A DNA stretch of 6,239 nt from an uncultured Eubacteriales bacterium. Its GTDB lineage: Bacteria; Bacillota; Clostridia; Oscillospirales; Acutalibacteraceae. Shown here piece by piece: positions 1 to 5,977 of this stretch. The stretch covers positions 1 through 6,239 of the forward strand of contig OMRJ01000107.1 of assembly GCA_900313475.1 (NCBI GenBank), in the 5' to 3' direction. Below the pieces are notes generated by a model that saw only the letters and a program-made list of their open reading frames with translations, was not told the origin of the DNA and did not search any database. How positions within the stretch are numbered: position 1 is the first letter of the stretch; each line of letters starts with the position of its first letter. A program made the position numbers and the translations under genes.

Positions 1-370
1 GAAAGCGCAAAAAAATATTCCGCTGTACACAGGCACGGCGGAACTGCGTGAACCTATGCGCGACGCACTCGCGTATATGCAGATGCATTTCATGAATAAT
101 CCCTCTTTGCGGCAAACGGCTCAAGTTGCACACTACAACACAAGCCATTCCAGCACATGCTTTCATGAACAAATGAAGCAGACATATTCGGAATACCTAA
201 ACCGACTGAAGGTAAACTGCGCAAAAAATCTGCTGCTTACAACCGACATGTCGGTCACAAGCATCGGCTGCGAATGCGGCTTTCAATCGGAATCGAACTT
301 CCTACGTGTTTTTAAGCAGTACGTCGGCAAAACGCCGTCCGATTTCAGAAAAACGTCACGCTCCCGCTAA
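1..370 (+). CDS. AraC/XylS-family transcriptional regulator, C-terminal DNA-binding half (5' partial)
   Basis: The reading frame is open from base 2 to the TAA at 368-370, so the gene enters from the left edge and about 122 codons are visible. The Met at 56 is internal, not a start. The visible part is the two-helix-turn-helix AraC/XylS domain: a degenerate first HTH, then a long linker helix (EYLNRLKVNCAKNLL), then the well conserved second HTH (SVTSIGCECGFQSESNFLRVF) and the family signature ending G-K-T-P-S-D-F-R-K. Full-length members are usually about 280-300 residues with an N-terminal ligand-binding domain, which is missing here, so no effector can be named. The gene converges on the minus-strand operon and is separated from it by a terminator, so its target is probably elsewhere. 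The family call is firm; its function is unknown. Confidence 0.85.
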   Translation, partial: KAQKNIPLYTGTAELREPMRDALAYMQMHFMNNPSLRQTAQVAHYNTSHSSTCFHEQMKQTYSEYLNRLKVNCAKNLLLTTDMSVTSIGCECGFQSESNFLRVFKQYVGKTPSDFRKTSRSR

Positions 371-401
371 AACAGCTTTATGTTAACCTTATACAAAAAA
401 C

Positions 402-442
402 AAAACCGTCACACTGCTTTTTATGCGGCGTAACGGTTTTTT
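402..442. terminator. Bidirectional rho-independent terminator between convergent genes
   Basis: An imperfect 16-bp inverted repeat pairs 402-417 (AAAACCGTCACACTGC) with 425-440 (GCGGCGTAACGGTTTT) around a 7-base loop, with two mismatches and one G-U pair. On the + strand the stem runs into six Ts (437-442), ending the AraC-family gene that stops at 370. On the - strand the hairpin is followed by a T-rich run (complement of 395-405), ending the operon whose last gene stops at 473. The position between two converging stop codons supports a shared terminator. Confidence 0.8.
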
Positions 443-472
443 GCGTTAAAAAATGTTATTTCGTTTTGTTAA

Positions 473-805
473 TTATTCGGCTTTCTTTGCTGCAATCGCA
501 TCGGCGGCGTCATCAAGCTTTTTGTTTCTGAAATAAAGTCCTACGTCTATTGAAATTTCAATGAAATTGAGGACATAGAAGAAAAAGCTTAAGAAGAAAA
601 TGAATCCGGAGCTTCCGCCCGTAACCTGTATAATCTTACGGGCAATGCCGAAAGCGTAACCGATAAGGAGAAAGACCTCAAAGAAAAGACTCTTGCCCTT
701 TGCGGTGCGCGAAACATATGATTTGTGAATAGAAATAGGCCATGAGAGTCCGAAGCAAAAAATAGTAAGCGCTTCAAAAAGGTCGGTTATAATTGAAACA
801 TTCAT
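473..805 (-). CDS. Small PQ-loop/SemiSWEET-like membrane protein (110 aa)
   Basis: A 110-residue hydrophobic protein with three predicted membrane segments, at roughly residues 7-25, 38-59 and 67-91, and a charged C-terminal tail (KKLDDAADAIAAKKAE). The segment around residues 20-40 (SWPISIHKSYVSRTAKGKS) followed by a Gly-Tyr in the next helix resembles the PQ-loop/SemiSWEET motif, with W-P in place of the usual P-Q. Three helices is the size of one SemiSWEET half-transporter, which would have to dimerise. It starts 20 bases after the flavoprotein stop with only a weak purine-rich site (AGAAAGAAG) upstream, so it is probably the last gene of the operon. It has no haem-ligand pattern like a fumarate reductase anchor. 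The substrate is unknown, and small PQ-loop proteins have diverse or unknown roles. The fold call is moderate; any link to the neighbouring redox genes is inference. Confidence 0.7.
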   Translation of the reverse strand: MNVSIITDLFEALTIFCFGLSWPISIHKSYVSRTAKGKSLFFEVFLLIGYAFGIARKIIQVTGGSSGFIFFLSFFFYVLNFIEISIDVGLYFRNKKLDDAADAIAAKKAE

Positions 806-825
806 GTAAAAAGCTTCTTTCTGAA

Positions 826-2424
826 TTATTTGTGTCTGCGGTAATCGGGCAGGAGCTTCGGAGACACGGCGTCGGTTACAATGCCCGCGTCCTTACGCTC
901 TTTATCAAACCTTGCGATGTGCTCAAGCGTCAGCGAGCCGAGCGACACGTCCTTTGACTTAACTGCGGCATTTCTGCCCGCAGTTCTGCCGAATACTATG
1001 ATATCAAGCAGCGAGTTACCCATAAGTCGGTTGCGTCCGTGAATACCGCCGACGGCTTCGCCCGCGACATAGAGGTTTTCAACGCAGCTGCTCATACCCG
1101 TAACATTGATATCTATTCCGCCGTTCTGATAGTGGAGCGTGGGATACACAAGTATGGGTTCTTTTCTTATGTCGATACCGTAAGACGCGAACATGCGCAT
1201 CATGGCGGGAATACGCTTTTCGATAGTGCCTTCCCCTCCGACTTTTTCTATCATGGGAGTATCGAGCCAAACGGCTTTGCCGTTTCCCGTGTCAACGCCC
1301 TCTCCCCTGTCGGAGCATTCTCTGATGATAGAGGCTGCCGCAACGTCACGCGTTTCAAGGGGATGCATGAACACTCTGCCGTCACGGTTAACAAGCTTAG
1401 CGCCGAGAGAGCGAACCTTTTCGGTTACAAGCGCACCGAAGATCTGCTGCGGGAACGCCGCTCCCGTAGGATGATATTGCAGCGTATCGGCATAGAGAAG
1501 CTTTGCGCCGGCTCTGTAGGCGAGCACAAGACCGTCCGCCGTTGCGCCGTAATGGTTTGATGTCGGAAAGCCCTGATAATGCATTCTGCCCGCGCCGCCC
1601 GTTGCGATAATTACCGTCTTTGCACGGGCGACCGTAAGCTCCTGTGTTTCCATATTCATGAGCACAGCGCCGGCGGCATTACCCTTGTCGTCAAGGATAA
1701 GCTCAATCGCGGACGTAAAATCGACAACGGGGATTCCTCTGTTGAGCACCTCGTCACGCAGTGTACGCATTATCTCGGCGCCCGAATAGTCCTTTGCGGC
1801 ATGCATACGTTTTCTTGATGTGCCGCCGCCGTGAGTAGTTATCATTGTGCCGTCGGGTGCTTTGTCAAATTCCACGCCCAACCCGTTAAGCCACTGAATC
1901 GCTTCGGGTGCGTCGCAGACGAGCTTTGCAAGCAGCTCTGGTTTTGCGGCGAAATGTCCGCCGCCGAAAGCATCGAGATAGTGAATCGCAGGGGAATCGT
2001 TCGGCTTGTCGGCAGCCTGAATGCCGCCCTCCGCCATCATTGTGTTAGCGTCGCCGATACGCAGCTTTGTCACGATCATTGTCTTTGCGCCCGCATTGTC
2101 GGCTTCGATGGCAGCCGACGCGCCTGCGCCGCCGCCGCCGATAATAAGAACATCAACATCATATGTTATGTCGTTGAGGTCGATATCCTCCGCCTTGATG
2201 CGGGAGTGCGCCTGAAGCATCTCGCACAGCTCGTGCGGAACGCTTTCACCCTTGTTTGCGCCTATTTTAAGTGTTGAAAACTCGCTCTTTTTATAGTCGG
2301 GATGATAAGCCGCAAGGAGAGCGTCTTTTTCTTCGGCTGTCATTCTTTCAGGCTCGTATGCGGTGTTTTCGTCTCTTGCCGCTTCCACCGCTTTCAGTGA
2401 GTCCTGCAACATTTTGGGATACAT
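826..2424 (-). CDS. Fumarate reductase/succinate dehydrogenase-type FAD flavoprotein (532 aa)
   Basis: This is a cytoplasmic FAD protein of the FrdA/SdhA/L-aspartate oxidase superfamily, likely the catalytic subunit that reduces fumarate or a similar unsaturated acid. An unusual N-terminal extension of about 88 residues precedes the FAD Rossmann motif (GGGGAG, 96-101); AEGG is at 131-134 and TGGAGR at 275-280. By reading against E. coli FrdA, the dicarboxylate site is intact: His318 (QYHPTG), Thr334-Glu335, Arg338, the proton-donating Arg359 (TRD), His431 (PTLHY) and Arg466 (NRL). Asn127 occupies the place of the FAD-linking His44 of FrdA, so FAD is probably non-covalent. The C-terminal part after the capping/FAD domains is short (about 50 residues). 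The gene lies 14 bases after the iron-sulfur gene, with a strong AAGGAGGG site before ATG at 2424. L-aspartate oxidase is less likely because an FrdB-like partner is adjacent. The exact substrate cannot be read from sequence. Confidence 0.88.
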   Translation of the reverse strand: MYPKMLQDSLKAVEAARDENTAYEPERMTAEEKDALLAAYHPDYKKSEFSTLKIGANKGESVPHELCEMLQAHSRIKAEDIDLNDITYDVDVLIIGGGGAGASAAIEADNAGAKTMIVTKLRIGDANTMMAEGGIQAADKPNDSPAIHYLDAFGGGHFAAKPELLAKLVCDAPEAIQWLNGLGVEFDKAPDGTMITTHGGGTSRKRMHAAKDYSGAEIMRTLRDEVLNRGIPVVDFTSAIELILDDKGNAAGAVLMNMETQELTVARAKTVIIATGGAGRMHYQGFPTSNHYGATADGLVLAYRAGAKLLYADTLQYHPTGAAFPQQIFGALVTEKVRSLGAKLVNRDGRVFMHPLETRDVAAASIIRECSDRGEGVDTGNGKAVWLDTPMIEKVGGEGTIEKRIPAMMRMFASYGIDIRKEPILVYPTLHYQNGGIDINVTGMSSCVENLYVAGEAVGGIHGRNRLMGNSLLDIIVFGRTAGRNAAVKSKDVSLGSLTLEHIARFDKERKDAGIVTDAVSPKLLPDYRRHK

Positions 2425-2432
2425 TTTTTTCG

Positions 2433-2440
2433 CCCTCCTT
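2433..2440 (-). promoter_or_regulatory. Strong ribosome binding site of the flavoprotein gene
   Basis: On the minus strand AAGGAGGG sits 8 bases before the ATG at 2424, overlapping the stop codon of the upstream iron-sulfur gene (2441-2439). It fixes the flavoprotein start and therefore confirms that the long N-terminal extension before the FAD motif is translated. Confidence 0.8.
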
Positions 2441-3113
2441 ACTTCTCTATGACGCGGTTGTTATACAGCTCTTTAAGCTCGTCTATCGGCTTTTGCATAA
2501 GCGATTCTATAAGCTCCGTATAAACACCGTTGTTGATTTCTTCGACTCTTTCGGCAAGGTGCTCCGTTTTAGGCGCAATATACTTGCCGTTTAAGCGTCT
2601 TGCAAGCATTGCCACCTGCGGGTGAGAGATACCTGCGGGGCATCTTGACGAGCACACGCCGCACATTACGCAGTCAAACGATTCCTCCGCGCATTTGTCA
2701 AACTCGCCGCGCTGAGCATAAGCGATGTACTGCATTACATTCAACGACTGAGTGCAGCTCTTTGTACAGGCGTTACAGCCTACACACGCATAGATTTCGG
2801 GGTAAAGCTGCATCATTATCTGCTGCGTGGGTGTTATTTTTTCTATGTCGTAAACCTGCTTGACAAGCGGAAAGAAAGGAAGCGTTGCAACATACATGTC
2901 GTTTTCGACCTTTGTCTGACAGGCAAGACATGTTTTAAGCGTTCTGTCGCCCTTGATACGGTAGATTGTTGCGCATGCGCCGCAAAAACCGTTACGGCAG
3001 CCGCAGCCTCGTACAAGCCGATACCCTGCGTACTCCATGGCGCACATAATCGTAAGGTCGTCGGGGACAGTATATTTTTTACCGAACAGGTAAACATTGA
3101 CCGTATTTTCCAT
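2439..3113 (-). CDS. Iron-sulfur subunit: SdhB/FrdB-like [2Fe-2S] domain plus HdrC-like 2x[4Fe-4S] domain (224 aa)
   Basis: This is the probable electron-transfer partner of the flavoprotein encoded 14 bases downstream. Residues 1-80 form a ferredoxin-like [2Fe-2S] domain with Cys39-x4-Cys44-x2-Cys47-x14-Cys62 (additional Cys37 and Cys65). Residues 105-175 carry two [4Fe-4S] motifs, Cys110-x2-Cys113-x2-Cys116-x3-Cys120 and Cys148-x2-Cys151-x2-Cys154-x3-Cys158-Pro. Classical SdhB/FrdB has one [4Fe-4S] and one [3Fe-4S] with different spacing; the paired motifs here are HdrC-like. The overall plan resembles the N-terminal part of methanogen thiol:fumarate reductase TfrB, but the HdrB-like CCG region is absent, since the protein ends about 65 residues after the last cluster with a charged helical tail. 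ATG at 3113 has an AGGAG site about 10 bases upstream, and the gap to the preceding gene is 18 bases. No membrane segment is seen. The cluster assignment is sound; pairing with the flavoprotein is inferred from adjacency. Confidence 0.87.
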   Translation of the reverse strand: MENTVNVYLFGKKYTVPDDLTIMCAMEYAGYRLVRGCGCRNGFCGACATIYRIKGDRTLKTCLACQTKVENDMYVATLPFFPLVKQVYDIEKITPTQQIMMQLYPEIYACVGCNACTKSCTQSLNVMQYIAYAQRGEFDKCAEESFDCVMCGVCSSRCPAGISHPQVAMLARRLNGKYIAPKTEHLAERVEEINNGVYTELIESLMQKPIDELKELYNNRVIEK

Positions 3114-3131
3114 CGTTTCTGATCTCCTGTA

Positions 3132-3965
3132 TCAATATTCGTCGGGCAGCTCGTCTATTTCGTCAAAGCGGAACACGGGGCCGTCTTTACAAACGTATTT
3201 TGCGCCGATGTTGCATCTGCCGCACTTCCCTATTCCGCATTTCATGCGAAGCTCCATTGTTGTGTAGACCTGCGTTTTGTCAAAGCCCAATTCCTGCAAG
3301 CCCGCAAGAGTGAACTTTATCATGATTGGAGGTCCGCAGAGAACCGCTATCTTATCGGTTGAGAAACCAAGCTCCTTTACGTAGTTCGGAACAAAGCCGA
3401 CGTGACCGTCCCAGTCGGGCTGTTCACGGTCGATCGTGAGGTAGACATTTACGTTTTTGTCGTTTGCCCACTCGTCGATTATTTCTTTGTAATCAACAAG
3501 ATCCTGCTTGCTTCTCGAACCGTAGACGATGTCTATCTTTCCGTAACGGTCACGGTAGTGACGGCAGTAGTTTATAACCGAGCGCAGCGGAGCAAGTCCG
3601 ATACCGCCCGCAACAAACAGCATGTCATGTCCCGCAAATTCGGTATCGACGGGGAAAGGTCTGCCGTATGGACCTCTTATCGTTATCTCCTGACCGACCT
3701 CCATTGAGTGAAGCCAATCGGTAACGCAGCCGCATTTTTTTATCGAGAACTCCATATATTCGGTGTTGGTGGGAGATGATGTTATAGAAAACATTGCCTC
3801 GCCGACACCGGGAACGGAAAGCATTGCGCACTGCCCAGGACGGTGGTCAAACGCTTTTTTTCCGTCGGGGGTAACTACGCGGAAGGTCTTAACGTCGGGA
3901 GTATCAATGCGAATGTCGGTAACAACGCCTATTTTCGGAATCAGTGGATCAAACATCTCAGCCAT
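3132..3965 (-). CDS. FAD/NAD(P)-binding oxidoreductase with PyrK-like [2Fe-2S] tail (FlxA/AsrB/sulfhydrogenase-gamma type, 277 aa)
   Basis: A soluble ferredoxin-NADP reductase-fold protein that should exchange electrons with NAD(P)H and pass them to the iron-sulfur subunits. The FAD-binding beta-barrel is at about residues 10-105, with the FAD motif FSITSSP (59-65); the Arg of the classical RxYS is replaced, as I recall for the FlxA/AsrB/HydG branch. The NAD(P) domain begins with VAGGIGLAPLR (118-128) and includes the late CGPP motif (210-213). The C-terminus has Cys243-x4-Cys248-x2-Cys251-x7-Cys259, the [2Fe-2S] pattern of PyrK-like subunits. Its ATG overlaps the preceding stop by 8 bases (ATGGCTGA), with GGAGG upstream inside the previous gene, implying translational coupling. 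No pyrD or siroheme sulfite reductase gene is nearby, so PyrK and AsrB roles are unlikely. NADH versus NADPH preference cannot be decided by eye. Confidence 0.87.
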   Translation of the reverse strand: MAEMFDPLIPKIGVVTDIRIDTPDVKTFRVVTPDGKKAFDHRPGQCAMLSVPGVGEAMFSITSSPTNTEYMEFSIKKCGCVTDWLHSMEVGQEITIRGPYGRPFPVDTEFAGHDMLFVAGGIGLAPLRSVINYCRHYRDRYGKIDIVYGSRSKQDLVDYKEIIDEWANDKNVNVYLTIDREQPDWDGHVGFVPNYVKELGFSTDKIAVLCGPPIMIKFTLAGLQELGFDKTQVYTTMELRMKCGIGKCGRCNIGAKYVCKDGPVFRFDEIDELPDEY

Positions 3966-4992
3966 TTTCTCCGCCTCCCAGTTTTTTCATTACTTTTACT
4001 ATATTCATTTGAATGGGGCACTTATTTATACACCGACCGCAGCCGACGCATGAGAACATGCCGTCGTTGTTTGTCGGGAAATAGACAAGCTTGTGCATAA
4101 AGCGCTGACGGAAGCGTTCAAGCTGCGTGAGACGCGGCTGACCGGCGGACATCTTCGTAAAATCCGAATACATACATGAGTCCCAGCAGCGGAAGCGCTT
4201 AACACCGCTGCCCGTGTTAAAATCCTTAATGTCATAGCACTGGCAGGTGGGGCACACAAAGGTACATGTGCCGCAGCCGAGACAGGACTCGGAAAGCTCT
4301 TTCCACTCGGGCGCATTGAAAAACTTCGAGGTTTTTCCGTCGCCGAACGCATCGGCTTTGAGATTCGCAAGCGGCAGCTTTGAAAGCCTGTCGCGCACGG
4401 TTTTTTTCTGTTCTTCGACCTCAGCTTCGTCCGCTTTTTCCGCTTTCTCCGTTACCGACACAACGGACGCAAGCAGCTTCTCGCCCTTCTCCGTTTTTGC
4501 GTCGAGGAAAAGCGCGTCAGCCGTTTTGTAACAAACGACGTCGCCTCCAGGCTCGGCGGCATCAATGCCGAATGTGCCGCAGAAGCATGTTTCATGCGGT
4601 TTTGTGCAGGCAAGCGAAACTGTTACAGCATGCTCGCGGCGGTTTTTATAGAATGAATCGACAGGCTCCGAGAGAAACACTTTGTCGAGCACTTCAAAGC
4701 TTTTTACATCGCATGCCCTGACGCCGAAAACAACGAAGTCCTCATGCTCGGTGCGCGTGTCGATGATCTCAATCTTATTACCCTCGGTTTTAAACTCCAT
4801 CAGGTTTTCGGTCTGCGGGAAGAAAAAGTCCTTGGGGCTTCTCACGGTATTAAGGGCATCGGACAGCTTTTTGCCGTTCTCCCACTTTTCATACTTCGCA
4901 CCCGCCGACGTATCGACAGGGATATAGAGCGTCCCGTGTGCGGCGACGGCGGCGAAAAAATCATTTATCTTTTCAAGTGATATTTTAACCAT
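3958..4992 (-). CDS. 4Fe-4S dicluster protein, AsrA/sulfhydrogenase beta-like (FlxB-type, 344 aa)
   Basis: An electron-relay subunit of the AsrA/sulfhydrogenase-beta family that normally pairs with the FAD/NAD(P) reductase encoded directly after it. The N-terminal domain (1-165) contains the family's short cysteine segment around 129-138 (ACTKPHETCFC). A Glu/Lys-rich, probably helical linker spans about 178-205. Two ferredoxin motifs follow: Cys237-x2-Cys240-x2-Cys243-x3-Cys247-Pro and Cys315-x2-Cys318-x2-Cys321-x3-Cys325-Pro. Between them lie Cys250, Cys252 and a Cys269-Trp-Asp-Ser-Cys273 segment typical of this family. I chose ATG at 4992 over an upstream in-frame GTG at 5001 because the GTG lies inside a near-perfect Shine-Dalgarno sequence (AGAGGTGAT) ideally spaced for the ATG. 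The ATG overlaps the previous stop by 8 bases (ATGGTTAA). Without AsrC, anaerobic sulfite reductase is unlikely; FlxB-like is the better reading. Confidence 0.85.
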   Translation of the reverse strand: MVKISLEKINDFFAAVAAHGTLYIPVDTSAGAKYEKWENGKKLSDALNTVRSPKDFFFPQTENLMEFKTEGNKIEIIDTRTEHEDFVVFGVRACDVKSFEVLDKVFLSEPVDSFYKNRREHAVTVSLACTKPHETCFCGTFGIDAAEPGGDVVCYKTADALFLDAKTEKGEKLLASVVSVTEKAEKADEAEVEEQKKTVRDRLSKLPLANLKADAFGDGKTSKFFNAPEWKELSESCLGCGTCTFVCPTCQCYDIKDFNTGSGVKRFRCWDSCMYSDFTKMSAGQPRLTQLERFRQRFMHKLVYFPTNNDGMFSCVGCGRCINKCPIQMNIVKVMKKLGGGENG

Positions 4993-5977
4993 TCGTATCA
5001 CCTCTCATAACGGCTTCACCGGGTTCGGGATCGTCAACGGTATAGTTGACAACGGGAGCGCGTGAACCCACCTCGGCGCCCGCCTGATAATCGCCGTAGA
5101 ATGTATCGATATCTTTTATAAATTTACGGTTCAGGAGATGAAGCGGAATGTGCTGCGGACACACGCGCGAGCACTCTCCGCAGTCGGTGCAGCGTCCCGC
5201 AACATGGAACGCTCTTATAATATGAAACATCTTTTCCTCGAACGAGTTTGCCGCCGCCTTGTTCTCAACACCCGATGCCGGGTTATCAAACACGCATTTT
5301 TCGCATGTGCATGCGGGGCAGACGTCTCGGCAGGCATTACAGCGAATGCAGCGTGAAAGCTCGTTCTGCCAAAAAGCAAAGCGCTCGTCGGGAGACATTT
5401 TTTCAAGTATTTCCACTTCATCAAAGCGGTTACAGTCGATAACGTCACCGTCCTCGCCGATAAGCTCGTCGTAAGCAACATGCTTTTTTGATTTACAGTT
5501 CAGGCATCGCTCCGCGAGGACATCTTTTTTCGCAAATGTCTTTTCGCCGTCGTAAAGAGTTTCGGTAATGATATTATCGCCGTCCTCACGCACAGCAAAA
5601 ATGCCGTCGCACTCTGCCTTGACCTTTGAAATATCAATCATTCCGCCGCACTCAATGCCGACGGCATACACCTTTTCTCTGTCAAAGCGGTGTTCGGTGA
5701 GAAGCTGATTAAAACTGTAGGTATCGCAGGGCTTAAGGAAAACAAGAACCTTTTTTTCGCTCTTTCCCGTTTCTTTTACAAGATATTTTGAGAAATTCGC
5801 GCCGCACATCGAGTTCCATACAAAGTCTTTTTCAAGTTCCTCCGCGGAATAAAACAGGGCGGGAGTAATATCGTAGTCAAACTCGCCGCGACGCCAGCCG
5901 AACACACGGTCGACAGTGCCGTTTTTAAGCAGCTCGGAGGCTTTCGATATGAGCGCTTTGCGTTTTATTTCTTGCAT
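4985..5977 (-). CDS. 4Fe-4S dicluster protein with F420-hydrogenase-beta-like N-terminal region (FlxC-type, 330 aa)
   Basis: A cytoplasmic iron-sulfur relay protein. The N-terminal 200 residues look like the FrhB/F420-dehydrogenase-beta group, with LKPCD (81-85) and GIECGGMID (107-115), which in that group belong to a flavin-binding region; flavin binding here is only a possibility. Cys158-x2-Cys161 forms a further pair. The C-terminal region holds Cys210-x2-Cys213-x2-Cys216-x3-Cys220-Pro and Cys263-x2-Cys266-x2-Cys269-x3-Cys273-Pro, with three more cysteines between (223, 225, 228). The last ~40 residues are acidic and likely flexible. ATG at 5977 overlaps the end of the MvhD-like gene by 13 bases and has TTGGAGG 7 bases upstream. 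Position between the MvhD-like and AsrA-like subunits fits the third Flx subunit. Residue motifs are clear; the precise role is by context. Confidence 0.83.
   Translation of the reverse strand: MQEIKRKALISKASELLKNGTVDRVFGWRRGEFDYDITPALFYSAEELEKDFVWNSMCGANFSKYLVKETGKSEKKVLVFLKPCDTYSFNQLLTEHRFDREKVYAVGIECGGMIDISKVKAECDGIFAVREDGDNIITETLYDGEKTFAKKDVLAERCLNCKSKKHVAYDELIGEDGDVIDCNRFDEVEILEKMSPDERFAFWQNELSRCIRCNACRDVCPACTCEKCVFDNPASGVENKAAANSFEEKMFHIIRAFHVAGRCTDCGECSRVCPQHIPLHLLNRKFIKDIDTFYGDYQAGAEVGSRAPVVNYTVDDPEPGEAVMRGDTNG
4997..5005 (-). promoter_or_regulatory. Ribosome binding site that decides the AsrA-like gene start
   Basis: On the minus strand AGAGGTGAT matches the anti-Shine-Dalgarno complement (GGAGGTGAT) at eight of nine bases. 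The core AGAGGTG ends 6 bases before the ATG at 4992. The alternative GTG start at 5001 falls inside this site, so starting there would leave it without a binding site. Confidence 0.75.

Noticed and set aside
589..777. A 62-codon minus-strand frame inside the PQ-loop gene.
   Set aside because: It overlaps a recognisable membrane protein in another frame, has no binding site and a Ser/Arg-rich shadow-like composition.
473..805. Membrane anchor (FrdC/FrdD or cytochrome b) for the fumarate reductase.
   Set aside because: Three helices with a PQ-loop-like motif and no suitably placed haem-ligand histidines; only His27 is present, in a loop.
806..825. Independent promoter for the PQ-loop gene.
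   Set aside because: The 20-base gap is too short and I saw no convincing -35/-10 pair in it or in the end of the flavoprotein gene.
1039..2277. Long plus-strand open frames opposite the flavoprotein (1039-1560 and 1831-2277).
   Set aside because: They lie antisense to a clearly recognisable enzyme, have no ribosome binding site or family motifs, and their openness is explained by the codon bias of the real gene.
826..2424. L-aspartate oxidase (NadB).
   Set aside because: The lack of the FAD-linking His is NadB-like, but an FrdB-like subunit is adjacent, no nadA or nadC is seen, and the NRLMGNSLLD segment looks more SdhA/FrdA-like. Not fully excluded.
2439..3113. HdrB-type CCG domain carrying the non-cubane clusters.
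   Set aside because: No Cys-Cys-Gly segment with the long spaced cysteine pattern occurs in this protein or elsewhere in the window.
3132..3965. Dihydroorotate dehydrogenase electron-transfer subunit PyrK.
   Set aside because: The C-terminal [2Fe-2S] pattern matches, but no pyrD or other pyrimidine gene is present and the AsrA-like partner is directly upstream.
3132..4992. Anaerobic sulfite reductase operon (AsrAB).
   Set aside because: Both proteins resemble AsrA and AsrB, but no siroheme AsrC follows; the next genes are FrdB- and FrdA-like and an MvhD-like gene precedes, which fits Flx better.
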